64,000 nt of DNA, taken from positions 248,001 to 312,000 of the forward strand of contig NZ_BBUL01000020.1 of NCBI RefSeq assembly GCF_000953825.1, in the 5' to 3' direction. The translations under genes and the position numbers were made by a program. This document shows, piece by piece, positions 36,016 to 44,050 of the stretch. The notes beneath the pieces are model-generated. The model worked only from the letters and a program-made list of their open reading frames with translations. It did no database searches and was not told the DNA's origin. Source of the stretch: Cellvibrio sp. OA-2007 (GTDB taxonomy: Bacteria > Pseudomonadota > Gammaproteobacteria > Pseudomonadales > Cellvibrionaceae). Numbering within the stretch: the stretch's first letter is position 1; each line of letters opens with the position of its first letter.

Positions 36016-36837
36016 ATGAATAAGAAATCTGTTTTGATGACCAGCCGCGCTCTGCGTACTTTGGTTTTGACAAGTATGGCGCTGGCATCACTAAGCGCCT
36101 GTACGCAACAAAAGGCCCTGCTGCAAACCCAGTCTGAATTGAGCGATGCCAATGCCTGTATCGCCAAGCATCAAGAGCAAGGTCAGCAGCTCAGTCAGCA
36201 GCAAGCCGATATTCTGCAACAGCTGCAACAAGTGCAGCAGCAGTTAGCCGCGCAGCAACAGGCGATTGAAGCTAAGCCACAGGTAATAGAACGTGTTGTT
36301 ACCCAGGCGAAATGCCCGCCAACGCCCTCAACCAAGAGCAAAAAAAATCAATTTAAAACTCAGCCGATGACCGACAAACAAGTCGTCGGTCTGCGCGAGC
36401 AAGCCTTGATCGCCGGTTTAAATGTGGTGATGCAAGCGCGGATTAGTACCGGTGTGGCCAATTCAGTAATCGATGCGCGCAATATCCAGATGTTTGAGCG
36501 CAATGGTGAAGAGTGGGTGCGCTTTACGATTTACAACCCGGATACCAAAGAGCCGCACGTATTGGAGCGCAAACGCCTGCGCTTCCAAACCGTACAGACG
36601 TCCAACCCAACCCCCGATCGCCGTCCGGTAGTGGAAATTCGTTTTACGATTGGCAAGCTGTCGCAGCGCGGTGAGTTTGTATTAAAAGATCGCAGCACCT
36701 CCGAGTTCCCCATCCTGATTGGCCGCAATTTGCTGCGCGACGTGATGTTGGTGGATGTCAGTGAAAATTACCTTGCGCCTTTACAGCGGGTTGAAGAAGC
36801 TGCCAGCAGTTCCAGCTCCGCCGCCACTAAAAAATAA
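36016..36837 (+). CDS. Retropepsin-like (ATP-dependent zinc protease family) lipoprotein
   Basis: 273 residues from ATG 36016; upstream codons to 35929 are in frame but unlikely. A lipoprotein signal (SLSACTQQ) is followed by a Gln-rich coiled coil (about 45-90). A C-terminal aspartyl-protease-like domain of the putative ATP-dependent zinc protease (DUF785/RimB-like) family covers about 125-255, with GVANSVIDARNIQMFER (in place of the usual D-T/S-G), RRPVVEIRFTIG and FPILIGRNLL. The usual catalytic Asp-Thr-Gly appears as TGVANSVIDA, so activity is uncertain. First gene of a three-gene set with the 7TM inactive transglutaminase and the ATP-grasp protein. Confidence 0.87.
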   Translation: MNKKSVLMTSRALRTLVLTSMALASLSACTQQKALLQTQSELSDANACIAKHQEQGQQLSQQQADILQQLQQVQQQLAAQQQAIEAKPQVIERVVTQAKCPPTPSTKSKKNQFKTQPMTDKQVVGLREQALIAGLNVVMQARISTGVANSVIDARNIQMFERNGEEWVRFTIYNPDTKEPHVLERKRLRFQTVQTSNPTPDRRPVVEIRFTIGKLSQRGEFVLKDRSTSEFPILIGRNLLRDVMLVDVSENYLAPLQRVEEAASSSSSAATKK

Positions 36838-36850
36838 TATCGTTCAACAT

Positions 36851-36877
36851 TAACACCAGCCGTAGCGGCTGGTGTTA
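36851..36877 (+). terminator. Perfect 11-bp hairpin between the protease-like gene and the 7TM gene
   Basis: TAACACCAGCC-GTAGC-GGCTGGTGTTA, a perfect stem with a five-base loop, has no T tract after it. It could attenuate or protect the transcript rather than fully end it, since the neighbours look like one functional set. Confidence 0.6.
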
Positions 36878-36904
36878 GCTGTCCTGCCTTCAAGGAACAC
36901 CTTC

Positions 36905-38470
36905 ATGAAAAAACCTTCACGCGCTCCTTTTTACGTCGTCATCGGCCTGCTGATGGTGGTCGGGTTGACCACTGCCTGGATGCGCCATCACCAAATGGAA
37001 ATTCCCTTCACCCCCGGTGTGCAAAAACCCGTGTGGCTGATTGAGGCGCGCATCGATTTTGATGCCACCGGTGAACCGGTCACCGCGCGTTTGGGTTTGC
37101 CTGATGACCCACCGGGTTATCGCAGTTTTATCGAACAGGCTGCTGCGCCCGGTTATGGCTATTCGGTAGTGAGTGAGAATGGTGTGCGCCGCGGTGAATG
37201 GTCCAAACGTGAAGCGGTGGGCGCCCAGACGATTTACTACAAAACCCAATTTATTGAGGTGGATTCCACCGGCGCTGCACCCGCACCCTTTGATGTACCC
37301 AAACCTGTGCATGTCGATTGGGATGGCCCCTCGCAAGAAACCGCCGCCCAGCAGGTATTGGATACGGCTTATGCCAAATCCAGTACTCCGCAAAGTTTGG
37401 CGCGCGAGTTGATCAAACTGTTTAATTCGGAAACGCTGGATCAAAACTCAGCGCTGTTGCTCTCGGCACAAACTGAAAAATCCATCCTGCTGGAAAAACT
37501 CATCAATCAAGCCGGTATACCTGCGCGCCCGGCGCTGGGTTTGTATTTGGAAGATGCCCGTCGCCACCAGAGCCTGACCCGTTTGGTGCAGGTATTTAAT
37601 GGCGAACAATGGGTGTTGTTTAACCCCTATACCGGCGAGCAGGGCGTACCGGAAAACCTGTTGCTCTGGCATACCGGCGGTGAATCGATACTGGATGTGG
37701 CGGGCGGCAATCGCTCGCGGGTGAGCTTTTCGATGATCCACCAAACCGTACCGGCGCTGGATTTGATCAAAGCCCAGTATAAAGAGAGTGTATTCAGTGT
37801 ATTGAGTATCCAGCATCTGCCGATTGAAGAGCAGAGCATGTTTAAGCTGCTGTTACTTTTGCCAATCGGCGCGTTGGTGGTGGTGTTTATGCGCATAATT
37901 ATCGGCCTCAAAACCTCGGGCACCTTTATGCCCATTTTGATTGCCATGGCATTTTTGCAAACCTCGCTGGTATTGGGGGTGGTGAGTTTTGTCTCGGTGG
38001 TTGCCATAGGGTTGGTATTGCGCACCTATCTCTCGCGGCTCAATTTGCTGCTGATCTCGCGGATTGCAACGTTAGTGGTATTGGTGATTTTTATTATCTC
38101 GGTACTCAGTCTGGTCGGTTATCAAATGGGCCTTAATACCGGTATGACCATTACCTTTTTCCCGATGATTATCATCGCCTGGACGATTGAGCGTATGTCC
38201 ATCCTCTGGGAGGAAGAGGGTCCCAAAGAAGTCATGGTGCAGGGCGGCGGCAGCTTACTGGTAGCGATACTCGCTTATACCCTGATGCAGTTCTCGCTGG
38301 TCGGTCACCTGACGTTTAACTTCCCCGAGCTCAACCTGGTTGCGCTGGCGTTGATTATGTTGATGGGTCAATACACCGGCTACAAACTTTCCGAGTTGCG
38401 TCGTTTCCGCGCCATGGTGGATAACGCCAATGTGGGCAAGTTGAACGACACCAGCAAGGGAGCCGATTAA
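36905..38470 (+). CDS. Inactive-transglutaminase fused to 7TM domain
   Basis: 521 residues from ATG 36905, preceded by AAGGA at 36892-36896. One N-terminal helix anchors a periplasmic inactive transglutaminase-like domain (about 30-300, ending NPYTGEQGVPENLLLWHTGG). Seven helices follow from about residue 315 (MFKLLLLLPIGALVVVFMRIIIGLKTSGTFMPILIAMAF), the 7TM_transglut module. The transglutaminase catalytic Cys is not evident. Its stop overlaps the ATP-grasp gene start (TAATG), so the two products are coupled. Probably a membrane receptor or export partner in a peptide-modification pathway. Confidence 0.9.
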   Translation: MKKPSRAPFYVVIGLLMVVGLTTAWMRHHQMEIPFTPGVQKPVWLIEARIDFDATGEPVTARLGLPDDPPGYRSFIEQAAAPGYGYSVVSENGVRRGEWSKREAVGAQTIYYKTQFIEVDSTGAAPAPFDVPKPVHVDWDGPSQETAAQQVLDTAYAKSSTPQSLARELIKLFNSETLDQNSALLLSAQTEKSILLEKLINQAGIPARPALGLYLEDARRHQSLTRLVQVFNGEQWVLFNPYTGEQGVPENLLLWHTGGESILDVAGGNRSRVSFSMIHQTVPALDLIKAQYKESVFSVLSIQHLPIEEQSMFKLLLLLPIGALVVVFMRIIIGLKTSGTFMPILIAMAFLQTSLVLGVVSFVSVVAIGLVLRTYLSRLNLLLISRIATLVVLVIFIISVLSLVGYQMGLNTGMTITFFPMIIIAWTIERMSILWEEEGPKEVMVQGGGSLLVAILAYTLMQFSLVGHLTFNFPELNLVALALIMLMGQYTGYKLSELRRFRAMVDNANVGKLNDTSKGAD

Positions 38471-39486
38471 TGAGTGCGCCCTCGACTGCTGCAGCAACTT
38501 CGGCTCCCACTGGCATTAAACGCTGGTGGAATTCCTGGGTTAGCCCTTGGCGTTTGAAAAGTATGGGCATTCTCGGCATGAACTGCCGCAACCATGACTT
38601 TATCGCCACTTACAATCCGCGCAGTTTGTTTCCTCTGGTGGATAACAAACTCAAAACCAAACTGTTGGCGGAAGAATATGAAGTCGCCACCCCAAAGTTA
38701 TTTTTTGTGGTGCATGTGCAACATGAAATTGCGACCATCGAAAACAAGCTAATGGAGCTGGATGCCTTTGCCGTGAAGCCCGCCAAGGGTTCTGGCGGTA
38801 AAGGAATTTTGGTGATTATCGGGCGCAAGGGCGATAAATTTATCAAATCTTCGGGTGCGGAAATCACCATCGAAGATATCAAACGCCATATGACCAACGC
38901 CCTCGCGGGGCTCTATTCGTTGGGCGGCAAACCCGATGTGGTAATCGTGGAAGACCTGATCCAGTTCGATGATTACTTCAAGGACTACTCCTACGAAGGT
39001 GTGCCCGATATCCGCATCATCATCTTCAAAGGCTACCCGGTGATGGCTATGCTGCGCCTCGCGACCCACAAGTCCGACGGCAAGGCCAACCTGCACCAGG
39101 GCGCCGTTGGTGTGGGTTTGGATATAGCCACCGGCCGCGCACTCAAAGCGGTGCAGCACTCCAAGCCAGTCACCCATCACCCGGATACCAAACGCGCGCT
39201 CAATGAAATCCAGATCGCCGACTGGCGCAACTGGCTGCTACTTGCATCCAAATGCTACGAAATGACGGGATTGGGCTATATCGGAACCGATCTGGTATTG
39301 GACAAAGTGCGTGGTGCGCAGCTGCTTGAACTCAACGCGCGCCCCGGTCTGGCGATTCAAGTCGCCAATGGCCGTGGCCTGCTGCCGCGTCTGCGCCATG
39401 TGGAATCGCTCAAAGCGCGTATGCACCGTACCGCGGAGCAGCGCGTGGACTACGCGATGAAAACCTTCACCGCCGAGGGGCTATAG
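38470..39486 (+). CDS. Alpha-L-glutamate ligase-like ATP-grasp protein
   Basis: 338 residues, ATP-grasp fold related to RimK and to sugar-transfer-associated ATP-grasp enzymes. It has VKPAKGSGGKGILVI (the glycine-rich ATP loop), VVIVEDLIQF, DIRIIIFKGYPVMAMLRLA and the metal-site segment LLELNARPGLAIQVANGRGL. It would join an amino acid or amine to a carboxylate through an acyl phosphate. The substrate is not known. Coupled to the inactive transglutaminase/7TM gene by a one-base overlap, and last of the three-gene set. Confidence 0.93.
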   Translation: MSAPSTAAATSAPTGIKRWWNSWVSPWRLKSMGILGMNCRNHDFIATYNPRSLFPLVDNKLKTKLLAEEYEVATPKLFFVVHVQHEIATIENKLMELDAFAVKPAKGSGGKGILVIIGRKGDKFIKSSGAEITIEDIKRHMTNALAGLYSLGGKPDVVIVEDLIQFDDYFKDYSYEGVPDIRIIIFKGYPVMAMLRLATHKSDGKANLHQGAVGVGLDIATGRALKAVQHSKPVTHHPDTKRALNEIQIADWRNWLLLASKCYEMTGLGYIGTDLVLDKVRGAQLLELNARPGLAIQVANGRGLLPRLRHVESLKARMHRTAEQRVDYAMKTFTAEGL

Positions 39487-39497
39487 CCCCTCTTTAT
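39475..39497 (+). terminator. Terminator overlapping the ATP-grasp stop codon
   Basis: GAGGGGC-TATA-GCCCCTC is a perfect 7-bp stem (39475-39492) followed by TTTATC; the TAG stop lies inside the stem. The short, weak T run makes it less than ideal but well placed. Confidence 0.75.
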
Positions 39498-39530
39498 CCC
39501 TTCCTTATTTACGGATAACGATCCTTCGTT

Positions 39531-39546
39531 TGTGCATCAGGTCACA
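39531..39546. promoter_or_regulatory. Candidate CRP/Vfr site
   Basis: TGTGC-ATCAGG-TCACA fits the TGTGA-N6-TCACA consensus with one half-site mismatch. It lies about 115 bases before the lipoprotein gene at 39659, near the expected upstream promoter region. Plausible but unproven. Confidence 0.4.
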
Positions 39547-39658
39547 TTTTTTGCGTTGAAATACCTGCCAAAAGTCTCGATCATGCCGCCGTGTAAGCCG
39601 AACCTTCTGCTTAGCAATTTTTTTTGTTGGTCAAATAATTAATGAATTAGGAGTATTC

Positions 39659-40216
39659 ATGAAAAAGTTATCCCTTATCGCGGCACTGCTTATGGTTGTG
39701 GGTTGTTCTGAAACCCTCGAAAGTGTTACTAAAACTGTAGTTAGAGACACAGTGAACCAAACATTGGGCACCGCAAATACAGCAGATACCTCAGCTTCAA
39801 CGGCAGACAATGGCAGTTACAGTCAAAGTAATACGGGCAATCAGGCGGCGGGCACTGTTAAAAACGAAAAAATCAGAGTCTCACAACAAACTAGAACCAG
39901 TCGCCCTTACGGCAAGATTATCGTGGCTAAAACCGAAGAAAATGCCAATGGCCATACCCGTGTAGTGTTTCGCGGCTGTAGTCATCCCAGAATAGGAGCC
40001 AACTTGGCATGTGACCTGAGCTTGCGTGAAGTGACCGAGAAAAACTTCCTCGCTCAGGATTACATTCCCTTCTGGAATACTGGAGATTGGAAATCCATAG
40101 CTGCCGGGCGTTATTACGCTCTTGCCTCCTACGATGGGTCTGGCGATTATTACGCTTCTGCTGATCTATCGATTAAAGTGGGCGTGACCAATTATTTGGA
40201 TGTAGCGCTCGAATAA
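39659..40216 (+). CDS. Predicted lipoprotein, unknown function
   Basis: 185 residues with a lipoprotein signal peptide (MVVGCSE). A Ser/Thr/Asn-rich spacer (about 30-65) is followed by a 110-residue domain with two Cys (GCSHPRIGANLACDL) that could form a disulfide. It is not recognised. The TAGGAG site fits the start. It is a single gene with a candidate CRP site upstream. Confidence 0.8.
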   Translation: MKKLSLIAALLMVVGCSETLESVTKTVVRDTVNQTLGTANTADTSASTADNGSYSQSNTGNQAAGTVKNEKIRVSQQTRTSRPYGKIIVAKTEENANGHTRVVFRGCSHPRIGANLACDLSLREVTEKNFLAQDYIPFWNTGDWKSIAAGRYYALASYDGSGDYYASADLSIKVGVTNYLDVALE

Positions 40217-40392
40217 ACTCTTGGCAGGGCGGGTCTCCCGATGTGAGGCTCGCTCAATCATCTCCTATTTGCGCTACATCAAACCCCGCAAAAAATCCTT
40301 TGATCGAGATCAAACACCATTCCCTTTTAAACGCGCAATCTACTCCTGACCGCACTGGCAATCAGTGCAATAACAGCGATGGAGAAATCACT

Positions 40393-40512
40393 ATGTTAGT
40401 TTCAGGTATTGTAGGTACTGCATCTTTAGTCGCCGTGTTGATTTTGTTGTTTGTCGGCGGATTGGCCTTGGCCGCGGTAGATAAACATCTCGATGCGGGG
40501 CGCGAGCATTAA
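40393..40512 (+). CDS. 39-residue single-helix membrane peptide
   Basis: Start chosen at ATG 40393 because GGAGA lies at 40381-40385; the longer reading from 40243 has no site and an unlikely N-terminus. One helix (SLVAVLILLFVGGLALAAVD) and a charged C-terminal tail (KHLDAGREH). It is too short for family assignment. A CGGCAT/ATGCCG hairpin follows at about 40512-40530. Confidence 0.6.
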   Translation: MLVSGIVGTASLVAVLILLFVGGLALAAVDKHLDAGREH

Positions 40513-40629
40513 CGGCATAACTATGCCGCTAAAAAAATAGGGCGCTATGCGCTCCAAGCAACATAATCATTCCTGTCATAAGGGTATCCTGCAGCATCTG
40601 ATAATGGATGGCGTAGGAAATACCCGCAT

Positions 40630-41787
40630 ATGATTGCAATGGTTAATACCCTGAAAGGCTGGGTGCCCCGTGTTGTGGCGATTACCGAGCGCGTCCCTTG
40701 GGCGATACCGCTGTTTGGTTTTGGCTCGGGTTTAGCTAGTTTTTTTCTGGTCGAACGCAAAGAAGAAATCGCGCAATTTATTGCGGTCATGATGCTGGCC
40801 AGTTGGTGCTGGCTGACCTTGGAAAAAGTCTTGCGGCGCTACTTCGCGCGCTGGTTTGGCGTGCAATTGCCGCCACCGGTGCTGAACTATTTTGCGCAAA
40901 TAGTGCATCAGGAAAGCCTCTTTTTTATTATCCCTTTCTTTTTTATCACCACTGCGTGGAATAGCGGACAGATGGTATTTACTGGCTTATTACTGGTCAG
41001 TGCCTTTATCTCCATTATCGATCCCCTGTATTTCCGCTGGCTCGCGCCCCGCCGCTGGCTCTATTTCAGTTTTCACGGGGTTACTCTATTTGCTGTTTTG
41101 CTCACCGCGCTGCCAATTATCTTTCAGTTGCCCACCTGGAAAAGTTATATCTGGTCGTTGGCGATTGCCTTGGCTATTACCCTGCCCAATGTGGCGAGTG
41201 AACTAGCCTGGCGTTGGTGGCAGCGTACTCTGGCGATCATCCTATTAGCCGCTGTAGTTACCCTCCTCGCGTTGGTATTGCGCCCCTGGGTGCCTCCGGC
41301 CACCTTGTGGTTAACCGAAGTAGCTATTACCCAGCAGTTTGATGGAGAAAAACGCGCGCCTGAAACGTCGCTTAAAAGCATCACCGAGCAGCAGCTGCAA
41401 AGCGGCTTGTATGCGTACACCGCCATTCATGCGCCACGAGGATTGCGGGAGCGGATTTATCATGTGTGGACGTTAAACGGTAAACCGATTGATAAGGTGG
41501 CGCTGGAGATTAATGGCGGGCGCCAAGCCGGATATCGCGCCTGGTCGCACAAGGTCAATTTTCCTGCAAACTCGCTTGGTCGCTGGCAAATTCATGTGAT
41601 GACGGAAGCCAATCAGCTGATCGGTGTGTTGCGTTTTAATGTGGTTACCGCAATGGACGCTGCGGCAGTAAATGATGCCCATCTGGATTCGTCGGCAGAA
41701 ACCATCACACCTGCTTCACCATCGAGCGCTACACCAGATGGCTTAATGAAAGAACAATTGCTAGAAATGACCGGGCAGAATAAATAA
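40630..41787 (+). CDS. DUF5924/DUF2914 membrane protein
   Basis: 385 residues. Six to eight membrane helices in the first 240 residues (DUF5924-like), then a periplasmic DUF2914 domain (about 245-345) with WLTEVAITQQF, RIYHVWTLNGKPIDKVALEINGGRQAGYRAWSHK and GRWQIHVMTEANQLIG. The tail is Ser/Ala-rich. The function is unknown; related proteins occur in many marine and soil gammaproteobacteria. Its own terminator follows. Confidence 0.85.
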   Translation: MIAMVNTLKGWVPRVVAITERVPWAIPLFGFGSGLASFFLVERKEEIAQFIAVMMLASWCWLTLEKVLRRYFARWFGVQLPPPVLNYFAQIVHQESLFFIIPFFFITTAWNSGQMVFTGLLLVSAFISIIDPLYFRWLAPRRWLYFSFHGVTLFAVLLTALPIIFQLPTWKSYIWSLAIALAITLPNVASELAWRWWQRTLAIILLAAVVTLLALVLRPWVPPATLWLTEVAITQQFDGEKRAPETSLKSITEQQLQSGLYAYTAIHAPRGLRERIYHVWTLNGKPIDKVALEINGGRQAGYRAWSHKVNFPANSLGRWQIHVMTEANQLIGVLRFNVVTAMDAAAVNDAHLDSSAETITPASPSSATPDGLMKEQLLEMTGQNK

Positions 41788-41813
41788 AACCCTGGTTCAG
41801 AACCGGGTTTATT
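41787..41813 (+). terminator. Intrinsic terminator after the DUF2914 gene
   Basis: AAACCC(T)GGTT-CAG-AACC-GGGTTT, a bulged stem closing on three loop bases and ending in T residues, begins at the last base of the stop codon. Confidence 0.75.
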
Positions 41814-41872
41814 TGGAGCTAGTTGCCGCTCTGCGCCTATAATGCGCAGACTTAATAAGGTAATTGCGCTTC

Positions 41873-43258
41873 ATGTCTTATACACCGGTTACTTATCGTC
41901 AGCCTCTCGCTTCCCCTAGTGATACAGCAGCGCCAGTTGCTGCCCATCGCGGCCAGACCTCAGCGCCTTTGCGTATCGCCTTACTCGGCTATCGCAGTCA
42001 TCCGCATGTAGGCGGGCAGGGGATTTATCTACATTATCTGAGTAAAGCGCTGGTGGAGTTGGGTCACAGTGTCGATGTAATATCTGGCCCGCCTTATCCT
42101 GAACTTGATCCGCGGGTGCGATTAATTACCTTGCCCAGTTTGGATTTATACGCGCACCCCAATCCCACCCGCGCATTGAAATTAAAACATTGTTTATCGC
42201 TCGCGGATTTTTACGAGTGGTGGAGCAAGTTGAGCGGCGCGTTTGGTGAACCCTATAGTTTTGGTCGCCGTTTGAATCGCTACTTCAAAAAACATAAGCC
42301 CCAGTATGATATTGTTCACGACAACCAAAGCCTTTGCTTCGGCTTGCTCGATTTACAAAAGCGTGGCGTGAATGTAATCGCCACCGTGCATCACCCCATC
42401 ACCCAAGACCGCAACCTCGCCCTCGCTGCCGCAACAACCAAAGGCCAGCGCTGGTTGATTAAGCGCTGGTACAGTTTTTTGGCGATGCAACAACAGGTGG
42501 TGCAACAACTCAACCATGTGATCACCGTATCGCAGCAATCCCAGCGGGATATAGTCGCGGCCTTTCATCGCCCGGCTGACCAAATTCAGGTTATTCCCAA
42601 CGGCGTCGATGCGACTATTTTTAAGCCGCTCGATACTATCCTTCGCACCCCATTGCGTTTAATTACTACCGCTTCTTCCGATCAGCCCTTAAAAGGTTTG
42701 AGCATTTTATTGCGCGCGCTGGCAAATTTACGCAGAGAGTTTCCCGCGTTACAGCTAATCGTAATTGGCAAACTAAAAGAAAACGGCGAAACCGAACAAG
42801 AATTACAACAGTTACAGCTGCAAGACGCGGTGCAATTTAAATCCGGCATCAGCAATCAACAACTCGTCGAAGAATATGCGCAAGCGAGCATCGCTATAGT
42901 TCCTTCACTCTATGAAGGTTTTGGTTTGCCCGCCGCAGAAGCTATGGCCTGCGGTGTGCCATTAATTTGTAGCGATGGCGGCGCACTGCCGGAAGTAGTC
43001 GGCAATGCCGCACGTTTAGTTCGCGCCGGAAGTGTGGAAGATTTACAACAAGCGCTAACAGAATTACTCAGCAATGCAAGCGCTCGCGAACAGCTAGGCG
43101 CGCAGGGCAGGGCGCACATACTGCAGCAACTCAGTTGGGTTTGCGTGGCAAAAAAAATGGAACACTTTTATTATCAAACGCTGACCCAATCCGTACCGAG
43201 TGCATCTGTTTCAACCGCTGAATTAGCCAGTGAGCAACTACCCAATGCTTACGATTAA
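41873..43258 (+). CDS. Glycosyltransferase, GT4 family
   Basis: 461 residues from ATG 41873 (a TTG at 41864 is alternative). GT-B fold: N-terminal GYRSHPHVGGQGIYLHYLSKAL (acceptor side, Gly-rich loop), and in the C-terminal half PNGVDATIF, a DQPLKGL segment, and EGFGLPAAEAMACGVPLICSDGGALPEV (the E-x7-E donor-binding motif). It retains the configuration of inverting/retaining GT4 enzymes such as those for LPS or exopolysaccharide. It overlaps the methyltransferase gene by 14 bases. Confidence 0.93.
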   Translation: MSYTPVTYRQPLASPSDTAAPVAAHRGQTSAPLRIALLGYRSHPHVGGQGIYLHYLSKALVELGHSVDVISGPPYPELDPRVRLITLPSLDLYAHPNPTRALKLKHCLSLADFYEWWSKLSGAFGEPYSFGRRLNRYFKKHKPQYDIVHDNQSLCFGLLDLQKRGVNVIATVHHPITQDRNLALAAATTKGQRWLIKRWYSFLAMQQQVVQQLNHVITVSQQSQRDIVAAFHRPADQIQVIPNGVDATIFKPLDTILRTPLRLITTASSDQPLKGLSILLRALANLRREFPALQLIVIGKLKENGETEQELQQLQLQDAVQFKSGISNQQLVEEYAQASIAIVPSLYEGFGLPAAEAMACGVPLICSDGGALPEVVGNAARLVRAGSVEDLQQALTELLSNASAREQLGAQGRAHILQQLSWVCVAKKMEHFYYQTLTQSVPSASVSTAELASEQLPNAYD

Positions 43259-43949
43259 TTTTCGCGATTTTCCACTCGCTAGCGGTGATTTAGTATTGGA
43301 CTTGGGTTGCGGCGAAGGTCGCCATGTGATCAATGTGTATTTACAGGCCGATGTCACCGCTGTAGGTGTAGATTTAAATCAAGGCGATCTGCTCACCAGC
43401 CGCGAGCGATTTTTACCTTTTGCACAAGTATCAAAAAATAAACAATTTTATTTACAACAAGCCGATGCGACCAAGTTGCCCTTTGCCGATAACAGCTTCG
43501 ATAAAATTATTTGCAGCGAAGTGTTGGAACATATTCCAGATTACCAAGCAGTGCTGGCGGAAATTGAGCGGATTTTAAAACCGGGTGGTCTGCTAGCGAT
43601 TAGTGTGCCGCGCGCCTGGCCAGAAAAAATTTGTTGGTGGTTGAGTGATGAGTACCATCAAGTAGAAGGCGGGCACATTCGCATTTTTAACGGAAAAAAA
43701 TTGCGCCGCGAAATTGAAACGAAACCATTTATGTTTTACCAGCGCCACTGGGCGCACGCGCTTCATTCGCCGTTTTGGTGGATGAAATGCCTCTGGTGGA
43801 AAACGCAAGATACTAATCCGCTCATCAAACTTTATCACCGCCTCTTGGTGTGGGATTTAATGGAAAAGCCATGGCTTACCCAAACCCTGGAAAAAATCCT
43901 CAACCCGATTATGGGCAAAAGTGTGGTGATGTATTTTGTTAAAAAATAA
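43245..43949 (+). CDS. Class I SAM-dependent methyltransferase
   Basis: 234 residues from ATG 43245; a GTG at 43230 would add five. It binds S-adenosylmethionine through LDLGCGEGRH (motif I), VGVDLN, QADATKLPFADNSFDKIICSEVLEHIPDY and LKPGGLLAISVP (UbiE/Methyltransf_11 pattern). The start lies within the glycosyltransferase gene, so translation is coupled. Its substrate is probably a glycan or lipid-linked sugar, inferred from context. Confidence 0.92.
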   Translation: MLTINFRDFPLASGDLVLDLGCGEGRHVINVYLQADVTAVGVDLNQGDLLTSRERFLPFAQVSKNKQFYLQQADATKLPFADNSFDKIICSEVLEHIPDYQAVLAEIERILKPGGLLAISVPRAWPEKICWWLSDEYHQVEGGHIRIFNGKKLRREIETKPFMFYQRHWAHALHSPFWWMKCLWWKTQDTNPLIKLYHRLLVWDLMEKPWLTQTLEKILNPIMGKSVVMYFVKK

Positions 43950-43954
43950 TCTAC

Positions 43955-44021
43955 GTAGGATGGGTGGAGCTTGCGATACCCATCGACCGAGATGGGTATC
44001 GTTGCACTCCACCCATCCTAC
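43955..44021. repeat. 67-bp palindromic repeat (MITE-like)
   Basis: Arms GTAGGATGGGTGGAG / CTCCACCCATCCTAC (15 bp) and CGATACCCATC / GATGGGTATCG (11 bp), with a small internal loop and the hexamer GACCGA at the tip. It lies between two genes of the same cluster. A diverged half copy sits at 30066-30096, so this is a dispersed family. Confidence 0.93.
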
Positions 44022-44050
44022 AAAAAAAGATAACAGGTAGTATTGAGCCT

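Noticed and set aside
43964-44050. N-terminal extension of the alpha/alpha barrel protein
   Set aside because: These codons read through the 67-bp palindromic repeat; ATG 44051 is the sensible start.
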